Shown in pieces: positions 1 to 6,982 of a stretch of 17,161 bases of DNA. The DNA comes from Clostridia bacterium (lineage in GTDB: Bacteria; Bacillota_A; Clostridia; Oscillospirales; CAG-272). A program made the translations under genes and the position numbers. How positions within the stretch are numbered: the stretch's first letter is position 1; each line of letters starts with the position of its first letter. The stretch covers positions 1-17,161 of the forward strand of contig JAFXHW010000239.1 of assembly GCA_017533545.1 (NCBI GenBank). The letters are read 5' to 3'. The notes under the pieces were generated by a model. The model searched no databases and had not been told where the DNA came from. It saw only the letters and a program-made list of their open reading frames with translations.

Positions 1-406
1 GCTGGCACGCATTCTGATATGCATCCTGCACGCGGCTGTTCATTATGTTGTAAACATCCGTTTTTGTCAGAATAATGTCTCCGTCAGACACTGCCTTTGC
101 CGAATAGGTGATAACTCCTTTGAATTTATAGAGCGTACCCGTGTCGCGGTAGATATTCTCGGTAAGCATGTCGCTCGCCTCTCTTGCATCGCAGGCATCG
201 GATATAAAGCCTATTTCCTCGCCGTCAATATGCAAAACAACTCCCAGCTCTTCGTTCAGTGTTTTATACATATACACTCCCGAAGCTGCTGCAGTCAAGG
301 CAAACAAAACAGACAAAATAACCGTCATATATACGGGCATCACAAATTCTTTTCTCTGTGCGCGCCGTTTTATGCGCTTGGGTCTCCTCTTTTTCTTAAA
401 TAACAT
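1..406 (-). CDS. N-terminal part of a membrane-anchored extracytoplasmic protein (possible M23/G5-type cell-wall protein), partial
   Basis: Reading the minus strand from ATG 406-404, the frame stays open for 135 codons to the left edge, so only the N-terminus is present. It opens with a very basic stretch (MLFKKKRRPKRIKRRAQRK). A hydrophobic segment follows at about residues 22-46, giving a signal-anchor layout with the rest outside the cell. The visible outer part (from about residue 50) has a short repeat-like unit (VVLHIDGEEIGFISD) that resembles the N-terminal region of clostridial M23 peptidases and G5-domain wall proteins. No catalytic motif lies inside the window, so the product is an inference from layout. 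A GAGAAAG sequence about 8 bases upstream can serve as the ribosome binding site. The gene is divergent from tadA with only 47 bp between the starts. Confidence 0.6.
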   Translation of the reverse strand, partial: MLFKKKRRPKRIKRRAQRKEFVMPVYMTVILSVLFALTAAASGVYMYKTLNEELGVVLHIDGEEIGFISDACDAREASDMLTENIYRDTGTLYKFKGVITYSAKAVSDGDIILTKTDVYNIMNSRVQDAYQNACQ

Positions 407-453
407 AAATAATCTTTCTCAAAATAAATATTTTCAAGGACAATAAAGCAATT

Positions 454-963
454 ATGATTAATGAAAATTCAAGAGATAGTGCCATTATAACACATAATGA
501 TGAACTCTATATGAACGAGGCGATAAAATTAGGTGAGAAAGCGCTTGAAATTGATGAAGTTCCCGTCGGATGCGTTATCGTATGGCACGGCGAGATCATT
601 TCTGCGGCAATGAATTTACGCGAGGGCGCAAAAAATGCGCTCGCCCATGCCGAGATAATTGCCATAAACGAGGCCTGCCAAAAGCTCGGCGGCTGGCGGC
701 TGCACGAATGCGATCTTTACGTCACTCTTGAGCCCTGCCCTATGTGCGCGGGCGCCATAGTCAACGCGCGCATAAAGCGTGTGATCTTCGGAGCATACGA
801 TCAAAAGGCGGGCGCGTTCGGCACGCTTCTCGATTTCAACTCCTATCCCTTAAACCACAAGCCCGAGATAGTCGGAGGGGTATGCGAAGAGGAGTGCAAG
901 GCGCTGATGCAGAAATTTTTCGTCTGTCTCCGCGAAAAACGCAAAAATGAAAAAGCTAACTGA
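454..963 (+). CDS. tadA: tRNA-specific adenosine(34) deaminase TadA
   Basis: Deaminates wobble adenosine 34 to inosine in tRNA-Arg(ACG), so that one tRNA reads several codons; cytosolic and normally a homodimer. The 169-residue protein has the full cytidine-deaminase-fold zinc site: HAE at 65-67 (H65 zinc ligand, E67 proton shuttle) and PCPMC at 94-98 (C95 and C98 zinc ligands). The substrate-side VPVGCVIV stretch lies at 36-43. The first 19 residues are longer than usual. ATG 454 has AAGGA at 436-440 with a rather long 13-base spacing, while the in-frame ATG at 511 would give a family-typical start but has no ribosome binding site, so the exact start is uncertain. The gene ends on a hairpin terminator. 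Several paralogous nucleoside deaminases share this fold, but length and motifs fit TadA best. Confidence 0.93.
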   Translation: MINENSRDSAIITHNDELYMNEAIKLGEKALEIDEVPVGCVIVWHGEIISAAMNLREGAKNALAHAEIIAINEACQKLGGWRLHECDLYVTLEPCPMCAGAIVNARIKRVIFGAYDQKAGAFGTLLDFNSYPLNHKPEIVGGVCEEECKALMQKFFVCLREKRKNEKAN

Positions 964-1009
964 AAGCAATAAAACTCCTGTACGGTGTACAGGAGTTTTA
1001 TTGCTTTTT
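963..1009 (+). terminator. 21-bp perfect hairpin terminator between convergent tadA and the GH36 gene
   Basis: Arms 963-983 and 987-1007 are perfectly complementary around a 3-base GGT loop. On the plus strand the stem ends in TTTTT at 1005-1009, a classic intrinsic terminator for tadA, whose stop codon it touches. On the minus strand the same stem ends in only TTT before C, so it may also end the opposite transcript, though less well. It fills the whole gap between the two stop codons. Confidence 0.9.
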
Positions 1010-1011
1010 GA

Positions 1012-2982
1012 TCAATATCTGTAAAACCAGATCTCTGCAGATCTTTTTGGCAATGTAACCTTAAATCCGCCTTCAAGTCCGAAGGAGGTAACAGTGCGGA
1101 TCGCGCCGGTTTCGGCGTTTTCGAACTCGTAGTCGTCGGCATCGTCGGAAAGATGGAATTTAAGATTTATGCTGTCCTCGGTGACCTTTGTATTGCGAAT
1201 GACCTGAACGAATCCCTCTCTTGTTACGGGGTTGTCAAACTGCATCGCATACCAATCGCTCGCATCCTTACGGCATTCGGTAAGCGGGTAATAGTCGCCG
1301 CTGAGCATGAGATCGGCTGCGCGGCGCCAGATGGGATCAAAGCGGCGCGCGATCTCGAATTCGCGCTCGGGAGCGTCATGCTCGACCATCGAGGTGACCG
1401 ACGGAGTGAGCGCGTTGTGATAGGCAAACTCGTCTATCGCTCTCTCAACACCCCATTCGTAATCGCCGTTTTCGTTATCCCAATTCTTCGTGTGGGCGCG
1501 GAAATAGGGGGTCCACTCGAACATGACCCGATGCTGCTTTTGCTTGATGAGATGATGTCCGTATCCGACGTCGGTATAATGGAGCGGAACCGAACGGCGA
1601 AGCGTTTCCATCTCGTTGCGGCGTCCGCCTCCCGCGCAGGTGTCGATCCAGAGGTTGGGATTGCGGAAGATAAGCTCATCCCAATATCTGAGATATCCGC
1701 GGACGTGCGCATTTTCCATAGCGCCGACTCGATCCTCATCTTCGTGATATGCCCAGCAATCGTGGTGCGGGTTCGGATGGAAATTGAAATCCTGGCGGTA
1801 TATTTTAACGTGTCCGCGCTTGATTATCGAATCAACGCGCTCGATAAGCCAATCAACGCAGTCGGGATTGCCCAAATCGAGCATGTAATCGCCGAAATCG
1901 GGCACGGTAAGGCACCATTCGGGATGGTCGCGGTGAAGCTCCGATCCTGTCGTTACTCGCTCGGGCTCAAACCACAAAAGCAGCTGAATGTCGTTTTCTT
2001 CACACTTTTTGCCCACCGGTCCGAGTCCGTTCGGAAAATGCTCGGGGTTTTCCACCCATGTTCCCACGCCGGGCCAATAGAAGTTGCAGGGGTACCATCC
2101 GGCATCAAGCCACCAAATGTCGGGCTTGTATCCCCTATTTATGTAATCGTCTATACCCGAGATCTGATTTGCCTCGGTGGCACCGGTAAATTCGGGCTTG
2201 CCATCGACCATGAACGTATGCAAAACGAGCTTGGGCTGCAAAGGATTGCCGTGTTCACGGGGGAGAATGTGGGCAAAATACCAACGGCGCCAAAGATTGC
2301 ATCCGTGGTCCTCTCCGCCGGTGTATCCGAGCAGATTGACTCTGGGAGTGCGGATCTTTTCGCCCGGTTTCAAGTACATATGGCAGCGCATCTGACCGAG
2401 GGTATAGTGAACTCCGCCTTCGCATTTTTCGCTCTCTGCCTGCCAGCGTCCCGGCCAGCCGATACCGATGCGGATTCCGTAGGAATCGAACTGATATTTC
2501 ATGAATGGCGATGCACCGTTGCAGGCGGTCATGTCGACGGGATGGATAACGCGTTTTTCGCCTACCTCTTCGGTCCAGAATTCGTATCCGTCCTGACCGC
2601 AGGTATCGCCGTTACCCCATGTAAAAAGGGGATTGTCGCCCTCGAAAACGGTGTCGAGGATCTTAATATCAGAAATTATCTTACTGTTGCCGCCGGTGAT
2701 ATTTTCAAACCACGCCACCCACTCGGTCACGGGGAAATCGCGGTACTCGACGTATTCGACCGTGACGGCGACCGTATTGTCGATGGTCGCATTGACAGTG
2801 GTTCTGGTCATGTTTGCGTCAAGGAATTCGCGGCGCATCTTGGGAAAAAATTCAGCGGGGATACCGTGATACTTCCGTCCGTCATAAACGAAGGATACGG
2901 GAATGTTTTCGGGTGTGGTGTACTGCGCCAAAAGGGGCAGAAGCGCCATATCCTCTTTGCGGGTTCTGTTGATGTCGTTCAT
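1012..2982 (-). CDS. GH36-like alpha-galactosidase (clan GH-D glycoside hydrolase)
   Basis: Predicted retaining glycosidase acting on terminal alpha-galactosides such as raffinose-family sugars. Motifs appear in the GH36 order: WLDAGWY at 291-297, WFEPERV at 337-343, YRQDF at 395-399 with D398 as candidate nucleophile, CAGGGRR at 449-455, and YTD at 469-471 with D471 as candidate acid/base. The N-terminal third is beta-rich, as expected of the GH36 N-domain, and the last ~80 residues look like the C-terminal beta domain. There is no signal peptide, so the enzyme should be cytosolic and act on imported oligosaccharides, although no sugar transporter is in view. At 656 residues it is shorter than classical ~730-residue GH36 enzymes, and the nucleophile context differs from the classical KWDMN, so exact substrate is open. 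The start is weakly defined: ATG 2982 has only AAGGA 15 bases upstream, and ATG 2949 has GAGG too close. Confidence 0.85.
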   Translation of the reverse strand: MNDINRTRKEDMALLPLLAQYTTPENIPVSFVYDGRKYHGIPAEFFPKMRREFLDANMTRTTVNATIDNTVAVTVEYVEYRDFPVTEWVAWFENITGGNSKIISDIKILDTVFEGDNPLFTWGNGDTCGQDGYEFWTEEVGEKRVIHPVDMTACNGASPFMKYQFDSYGIRIGIGWPGRWQAESEKCEGGVHYTLGQMRCHMYLKPGEKIRTPRVNLLGYTGGEDHGCNLWRRWYFAHILPREHGNPLQPKLVLHTFMVDGKPEFTGATEANQISGIDDYINRGYKPDIWWLDAGWYPCNFYWPGVGTWVENPEHFPNGLGPVGKKCEENDIQLLLWFEPERVTTGSELHRDHPEWCLTVPDFGDYMLDLGNPDCVDWLIERVDSIIKRGHVKIYRQDFNFHPNPHHDCWAYHEDEDRVGAMENAHVRGYLRYWDELIFRNPNLWIDTCAGGGRRNEMETLRRSVPLHYTDVGYGHHLIKQKQHRVMFEWTPYFRAHTKNWDNENGDYEWGVERAIDEFAYHNALTPSVTSMVEHDAPEREFEIARRFDPIWRRAADLMLSGDYYPLTECRKDASDWYAMQFDNPVTREGFVQVIRNTKVTEDSINLKFHLSDDADDYEFENAETGAIRTVTSFGLEGGFKVTLPKRSAEIWFYRY

Positions 2983-3078
2983 ATTAAAACCGCGGCGTCC
3001 TTGCAGGACAGCCTTCCTTTCGGATTTAGTTGTATTGCAGATAAGGGCTGTCCCAAGAAAGGGATAGCCCTTAAAAAA
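2983..3078 (-). other. cysS-GH36 gap with overlapping, mutually exclusive hairpins
   Basis: Four short elements lie in this 96-bp gap, named A to D in minus-strand reading order. A (3061-3072) pairs with B (3043-3054) in a 12-position stem with one mismatch and a 6-base loop. B also matches C (3006-3015) over 8 contiguous bases. C overlaps a small GTCCT/AGGAC hairpin (2997-3009) whose 3' side, D, contains the only AAGGA upstream of the GH36 start. On the minus strand a TTTTTT run comes before the A:B stem, not after it, so this is not a normal intrinsic terminator. It may be an RNA switch, a processing site or an mRNA end-stabilising hairpin. Confidence 0.4.
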
Positions 3079-4476
3079 TCAGTTATTTACGCTCCACTTG
3101 ACGCCCTGAGGTGTGTCGGTAAGTGTAATTCCCTTTGCGGCAAGCTCGGCGCGGATTCTGTCGGCCTCGGCATAGTTTTTTGCCTTCTTTGCCTCAGCGC
3201 GAAGAGCGATCTGCTCTTCAACGTAAGCGGCAAGCTCGCTGTCTACATCGGCAGCGGTATCCTCTTCCTTGATCTCGCGGCCAAGGTCGAGCGCAAGCAC
3301 GGTGTCGCACTTCATAATAGCATCGTACATCGCCTGAGAGCGGTCGTCGCATCTTGCCATGCTCCATACGACTCCGAGAGCCTTGGGGATGTTAAGATCG
3401 TCGTTGATAGCCTCTTCAAATTCAGCCATGAAAGCTGCAACGGGTGCATCGCTTCCCTTTTCGCCCTTGTGTCTTGCAACTGCGGCGCGGAGCTTTGTGA
3501 GCGATTTCTTGGCGGAATCCATACCTTCAAATGTGAAGTTGAGCTTCTGACGGTAGTGCGCATTAAGGCAGAAATAACGGAAATCGAGCGGATCATAGCC
3601 TTTTTCGGAGAGCTGGGAAATTGTATATGTGTTTCCGAGGCTCTTGGACATCTTGCCGCCGTCAACGAGCATGAACTCGCCGTGGATCCAGAATTTTGCG
3701 GCCTCGTTGCCCAAAAGTCCGCAGCTCTGTGCGATCTCGTTTTCGTGATGGATCGGAATATGGTCTACACCGCCGGTATGGATATCGAAATACTTGCCGA
3801 GGTACTTAAGACCCATTGCAGAGCACTCGATGTGCCAGCCGGGATAGCCCATTCCCCAGGGAGACTCCCACTGCATGATGTGCTCCTTGGGAGCCTTTTT
3901 CCAAAGCGCGAAATCTGCGGGATGGCGCTTTTCACTGTTGAGCTCAACCCTTGCGCCCGCCTTCTGCTCGTCGAGTTTGTTGCCCGAAAGCATACCGTAT
4001 CTGTCAAACTTGGAAATATCGTAGTAGATGCCGTCGGAGGTTTCGTATGCGTATCCGTTTTTATCGAGTCCCTGGACAAAATCAATCATCTCGCCGATGT
4101 GCTCGGTCGCCTTTGCGATTATCTCGGGACGGGTAATATTGAGGGCATCGATGTCCTTCATGAATACGCTTGTATAGTATTCTGCGATCTCCCAGGGAGT
4201 CTTTTTCTGCTCGCGTGCAGTCTTTGCCATCTTGTCCTCGCCGTCGTCGCCGTCGGAAACGAGGTGGCCTACGTCGGTGATGTTCATGACGTGCTTCAGC
4301 TCATAGCCATTATACTTGAGCGCACGGCGCAAAAGGTCCATGAACACGTAGGTACGCATATTGCCAATATGCGCATAGCTGTAAACGGTAGGGCCGCAGC
4401 TGTATATACGGACGGTATTACCCTCAAGAGGGGTAAATTCATCTCTTTGACGTGTCAGTGTGTTGTAGAATTTCAT
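3079..4476 (-). CDS. cysS: Cysteine--tRNA ligase
   Basis: Activates cysteine with ATP and attaches it to tRNA-Cys. This class I synthetase is full length at 465 residues. Visible motifs are the HIGH-type signature AHIGN at 35-39, the family's zinc ligands C27, C218, H243 and E247 (the last two in HHENE), and KMSKSLGN at 275-282. The linker and C-terminal helical anticodon domain follow from about residue 320. Its ATG shares an ATGA overlap with the cysE stop codon, and a GGAG inside cysE lies 11-12 bases upstream of the start, so the two genes should be translationally coupled. The cysE-cysS pairing is well known in Firmicutes, where it links cysteine synthesis to cysteine charging. Here gltX is not upstream and no T-box leader is seen. 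Confidence 0.97.
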   Translation of the reverse strand: MKFYNTLTRQRDEFTPLEGNTVRIYSCGPTVYSYAHIGNMRTYVFMDLLRRALKYNGYELKHVMNITDVGHLVSDGDDGEDKMAKTAREQKKTPWEIAEYYTSVFMKDIDALNITRPEIIAKATEHIGEMIDFVQGLDKNGYAYETSDGIYYDISKFDRYGMLSGNKLDEQKAGARVELNSEKRHPADFALWKKAPKEHIMQWESPWGMGYPGWHIECSAMGLKYLGKYFDIHTGGVDHIPIHHENEIAQSCGLLGNEAAKFWIHGEFMLVDGGKMSKSLGNTYTISQLSEKGYDPLDFRYFCLNAHYRQKLNFTFEGMDSAKKSLTKLRAAVARHKGEKGSDAPVAAFMAEFEEAINDDLNIPKALGVVWSMARCDDRSQAMYDAIMKCDTVLALDLGREIKEEDTAADVDSELAAYVEEQIALRAEAKKAKNYAEADRIRAELAAKGITLTDTPQGVKWSVNN

Positions 4477-5207
4477 TTTTCTGTTTTCTCCAATTGTTCT
4501 ATCTTTTTTTGCAGTTTGTCAATTTCAACTCTCAGCTTGCAGATCTCCTGAGCGACGGGGTCGGGAATATGTATCTGGTCGAGGTCGGCGCATGCAGTGA
4601 CCTTCTGGCCCGATCTTCTTACCACTCTTGCGGGAATACCGACGGCGGTCGAATTTTCGGGAATCGCTTCGAGCACGACGGCATTTGCCGCGATCTTTGT
4701 ATTGTCGCCGATCTTGAAAGGACCGAGCACTTTGGCTCCCGCGCCAACCATTACGTTGTTGCCCAGCGTGGGATGGCGCTTGCCAACGTCCTTACCCGTA
4801 CCTCCGAGTGTGACGCCCTGATAAAGCGTGCAGTTGTCGCCTATCTCGGTAGTCTCACCTATGACTACCGCACTGCCGTGGTCGATAAACAGTCCTTTGC
4901 CTATCGTGGCACCGGGATGGATCTCGATTCCGGTAAGAAAACGCGCCGTCTGGCTTATGCAGCGTGCGGCAAAGTAATCGCCTCTTTTGTAAAGTATATG
5001 AGCCAAGCGGTAGGCAAGCAGAGCGTGTACTCCCGAATAAAGGAGCAGTATTTCTGCTGTACTGCGTGCCGCAGGGTCACGCTCACGCACGGCGTTGACG
5101 TCGTACGATATTTCCTCTATTATCTTTTTTATTGCGCTTCCACCCTGATTTTTGAGTCGGGCGTACTTTTTTGCGGCTCTTTTGTGCGCCGCTCTGATGT
5201 CATCCAT
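4473..5207 (-). CDS. cysE: Serine O-acetyltransferase
   Basis: Transfers acetyl from acetyl-CoA to L-serine, giving O-acetylserine, the direct precursor of cysteine. It is a left-handed beta-helix protein. The helical N-domain carries the family motif RERDPAARS at 41-49. Hexapeptide repeats run from about 95 to 195, with catalytic H110 in DHGSAVV and the acetyl-CoA loop GVTLGGTGK at 131-139. E95 takes the place of the E. coli active-site Asp. The first ~30 residues are a basic extension beyond the usual Firmicutes start, and the last ~30 are charged and coiled-coil-like. GAGGT about 8 bases before ATG 5207 supports the long start. It is the first gene of the unit, under the 5267-5295 promoter, and overlaps cysS by 4 bp. 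Confidence 0.95.
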   Translation of the reverse strand: MDDIRAAHKRAAKKYARLKNQGGSAIKKIIEEISYDVNAVRERDPAARSTAEILLLYSGVHALLAYRLAHILYKRGDYFAARCISQTARFLTGIEIHPGATIGKGLFIDHGSAVVIGETTEIGDNCTLYQGVTLGGTGKDVGKRHPTLGNNVMVGAGAKVLGPFKIGDNTKIAANAVVLEAIPENSTAVGIPARVVRRSGQKVTACADLDQIHIPDPVAQEICKLRVEIDKLQKKIEQLEKTEK

Positions 5208-5266
5208 CGTGTAACCTCACTGTATTTTGAAGGCCGTATGCCGGCATCTCTATGTTCTATCTTATA

Positions 5267-5295
5267 ATTATAAAACAAATTATGTGAATTGTAAA
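5267..5295 (-). promoter_or_regulatory. Sigma-A promoter for cysE-cysS
   Basis: On the minus strand, TTTACA (5295-5290) and TATAAT (5272-5267) are separated by exactly 17 bases: a perfect -10 and a 4-of-6 -35. Transcription should begin near 5260, leaving a leader of only about 50 bases before ATG 5207. That leader holds a 10-bp palindrome, ATGCCGGCAT (5238-5247), which could bind a repressor or simply be chance. It is too short for a T-box. Confidence 0.8.
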
Positions 5296-5463
5296 GTGTT
5301 TGAGAAAAAATTCTTTAGCAAATTAAAATATTTGCTCCATTTTCGCCGCGCATCTTTATTTATAAATAATTTTATGCGAAAAATTCATAAAAAATTTATC
5401 ACATTTTCAAGTGCAATATATTTTGATGTGGTAAAATTATATTTAATAATACTATTTTGTCAG

Positions 5464-5473
5464 AGACGGTGAT
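5464..5473 (+). promoter_or_regulatory. Ribosome binding site that supports an ACG start for the DUF5685 gene
   Basis: AGACGGTGAT matches the ideal 16S-complementary AGGAGGTGAT at 8 of 10 positions. The part aligned to AGGAGG ends at 5469, leaving a 7-base gap before ACG 5477, the usual distance for a start codon. The ATG at 5543 has no such site. Confidence 0.6.
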
Positions 5474-5476
5474 ACT

Positions 5477-6331
5477 ACGTTTGGATATATAAAACCGCTA
5501 AATGCCGAGCTCAAGGTTAAAGAAAACGACTTTTACCGCGCAATGTACTGCGGACTTTGCCGTTCGATGCGCAAAAGCGTGGGCAAGCTTTGCGAGATGA
5601 CGTTAAGCTACGATTTCGTGTTTTTGGCTCTGCTCGCCATGAGCTGGAACGGCGACGAGATCAAGCTGGAATTGCGCCGCTGCCCATACAATCCGACAAA
5701 AAAGAAGCCGATGGTGGTAAGCACGCCTACGCTTCAGAAGGTGGCATCCGCATCGGCCATACTTACCTATCACAAAGTACGCGACGACATTGCGGACAAG
5801 CGCGGACTCAAAAAGCTCGGGCCGATATTTGCTTACCCCTTCGTTGCGGCCATGAAAAGATCGGCAATGCCGCTTGACGGGCTGGACGAAAAGGTGAAGG
5901 AATCACTTTCCTCCCTTGCAGAGCTCGAAAAGGAAAATTGCACATCGCCCGACCGCGTGGCCGACTGCTTCGGAAAGCTGCTTTCGGACGTATTCATGTC
6001 GGTGGTTGACGGCGAAAAGGAAAAAAGGCTCGCAAAGAGCGCAGGTTTCAGCTGCGGACGGTTCATTTACCTTGCCGATGCGCTCGATGACGTGTACGAT
6101 GACGCGAAAAAGAAGAGCTACAATCCGTTCAACAACGCCGATCTGCCCTCTGCAGAATCATCGCGCACTGCTCTCACGGCATCGCTCTACGGGCTCAAAA
6201 CAGCAGTCGATCTTACCGATTTTGCCGACAGCGGCATCGAGAGCATAATAAAAAATATCATGTATCTCGGTCTGCCTCATATCACCGAAAACATAATCAA
6301 AAAAATCTATCCAGATAACGAAAACAACTGA
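5477..6331 (+). CDS. DUF5685 family protein, probable ACG start, with two DDxxD motifs
   Basis: I recognise this as the Clostridia DUF5685 family, function unknown; numbering here is from codon 5477. The N-terminus TFGYIKPLNAELKV followed by FYRAMYCGLCRSM matches the usual family opening MFGYIKP, with ACG exactly where ATG is expected. No ATG, GTG or TTG lies in this frame between the upstream stop (5447) and 5543. Starting at ATG 5543 would remove the first 22 residues. Seen motifs: CGLC at 25-28 plus CPY at 69-71 (possible metal or redox cysteines), a first DDIAD at 103-107, and a second DDVYD at 204-208. The whole chain looks alpha-helical with no membrane segment. The two aspartate motifs resemble those of isoprenoid synthases, which is an inference. 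The next gene, a J-domain protein, starts 28 bp downstream. Confidence 0.85.
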   Translation, partial: TFGYIKPLNAELKVKENDFYRAMYCGLCRSMRKSVGKLCEMTLSYDFVFLALLAMSWNGDEIKLELRRCPYNPTKKKPMVVSTPTLQKVASASAILTYHKVRDDIADKRGLKKLGPIFAYPFVAAMKRSAMPLDGLDEKVKESLSSLAELEKENCTSPDRVADCFGKLLSDVFMSVVDGEKEKRLAKSAGFSCGRFIYLADALDDVYDDAKKKSYNPFNNADLPSAESSRTALTASLYGLKTAVDLTDFADSGIESIIKNIMYLGLPHITENIIKKIYPDNENN

Positions 6332-6359
6332 CTATAATTCGAAAGGACTGTCATAAAAA

Positions 6360-6974
6360 ATGACCGACCCCTACAAGGTTTTAGGCGTTTCACGCGATGC
6401 AAGCGACGATGAAATAAAAAAAGCCTACCGCGAGCTTGCAAGAAAATATCATCCCGACAACTATGTTGACAACCCGCTTTCCGACCTCGTCGAGGAGAAG
6501 ATGAAAGAGATAAACGAGGCCTACGACACAATTCAGAAGCAGCGCGCTTCCTCCTCGCAATCCTCCTATTCGTCATACGATTCGGGTTACTCCTATTCGA
6601 CAAACGAAAGCTTCCGCCGCATAAGAGAAACCATCAATGCGGGAAGATATTCCGATGCCGACATCATGCTCGACTCGATCTCCCAGAATGAGAGAAATGC
6701 AGAATGGCATTTTTTGAAGGGCTGTATCCTCATTCAGCGCGGCTGGATATTCGATGCTCAGAAATACCTCGAAACAGCCTGCTACATGGATCCCTCCAAT
6801 GCCGAATACCGCAACATGCTCTCCAACATCCGCGCAAATGCCAGCGGATACAATGCGGGATACAAGACGACCACTCAATCGTCGTCCTGCTCGGGCTGTG
6901 ATATGTGCACAGGCCTTATATGCGCCGACTGCTGCTGTGAAATGTGCGGCGGCGACTGCATCCGCTGCTGCTGA
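6360..6974 (+). CDS. J-domain protein with TPR-like middle and cysteine-string C-terminus
   Basis: A DnaK (Hsp70) co-chaperone type protein of 204 residues, not the classical DnaJ. The J domain occupies about 1-60 and keeps the invariant HPD at 31-33, needed to stimulate Hsp70 ATP hydrolysis. A Ser/Tyr-rich linker follows (64-81). A helical TPR-like segment spans about 86-155. The C-terminal tail has 11 cysteines in 28 residues (177, 180, 183, 188, 191-193, 196, 200, 203, 204) and none of the DnaJ CxxCxGxG zinc repeats. The tail might bind metal, form disulphides or be lipid-modified; the sequence does not decide. AAAGGA lies 12 bases upstream of the start. It sits between DUF5685 and a small membrane protein, probably co-transcribed with both. 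No dnaK is in the window. Confidence 0.88.
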   Translation: MTDPYKVLGVSRDASDDEIKKAYRELARKYHPDNYVDNPLSDLVEEKMKEINEAYDTIQKQRASSSQSSYSSYDSGYSYSTNESFRRIRETINAGRYSDADIMLDSISQNERNAEWHFLKGCILIQRGWIFDAQKYLETACYMDPSNAEYRNMLSNIRANASGYNAGYKTTTQSSSCSGCDMCTGLICADCCCEMCGGDCIRCC

Positions 6975-6982
6975 GGTGGACG

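Larger units (their letters stand above)
5208..5476. other. AT-rich divergent promoter region between cysE and the DUF5685 gene
   Basis: This 269-bp gap is much more AT-rich than the flanking genes. It holds the cysE promoter on the minus strand. For the plus strand, a weak candidate promoter is TTGATG (5423-5428) with TAATAC (5447-5452), spacing 18, which would place the RNA start just before the ribosome binding site of the DUF5685 gene. A perfect AT palindrome (5356-5369) is flanked by CGCAT and ATGCG. No coding frame here looks real and I recognise no RNA family. Confidence 0.6.

Noticed and set aside
168..446. A 92-codon plus-strand frame at the left edge
   Set aside because: The minus strand frame here encodes a basic N-terminus plus membrane segment with its own start and ribosome binding site. 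The plus frame is serine-rich shadow translation.
1153..4551. A 1,132-codon open frame on the plus strand
   Set aside because: It lies antisense to cysS and the GH36 gene, both of which have complete catalytic motifs, and it is in exact codon register with them. It is explained by the lack of TTA, CTA and TCA codons. Its translation shows no recognisable domain and it runs through the gap between the two genes.
5208..5260. T-box or other riboswitch upstream of cysE
   Set aside because: The leader is only about 50 bases, and I find no specifier loop, no T-box consensus and no terminator/antiterminator pair.
4452..5267. A 271-codon plus-strand frame
   Set aside because: It is antisense to cysE, which has clear hexapeptide repeats and a catalytic His. 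It has no ribosome binding site of note and no recognisable domain.
6944..6982. Upstream extension of the membrane protein start
   Set aside because: It would overlap the conserved cysteine tail of the J protein out of frame, whereas ATG 6983 has a strong ribosome binding site directly before it.
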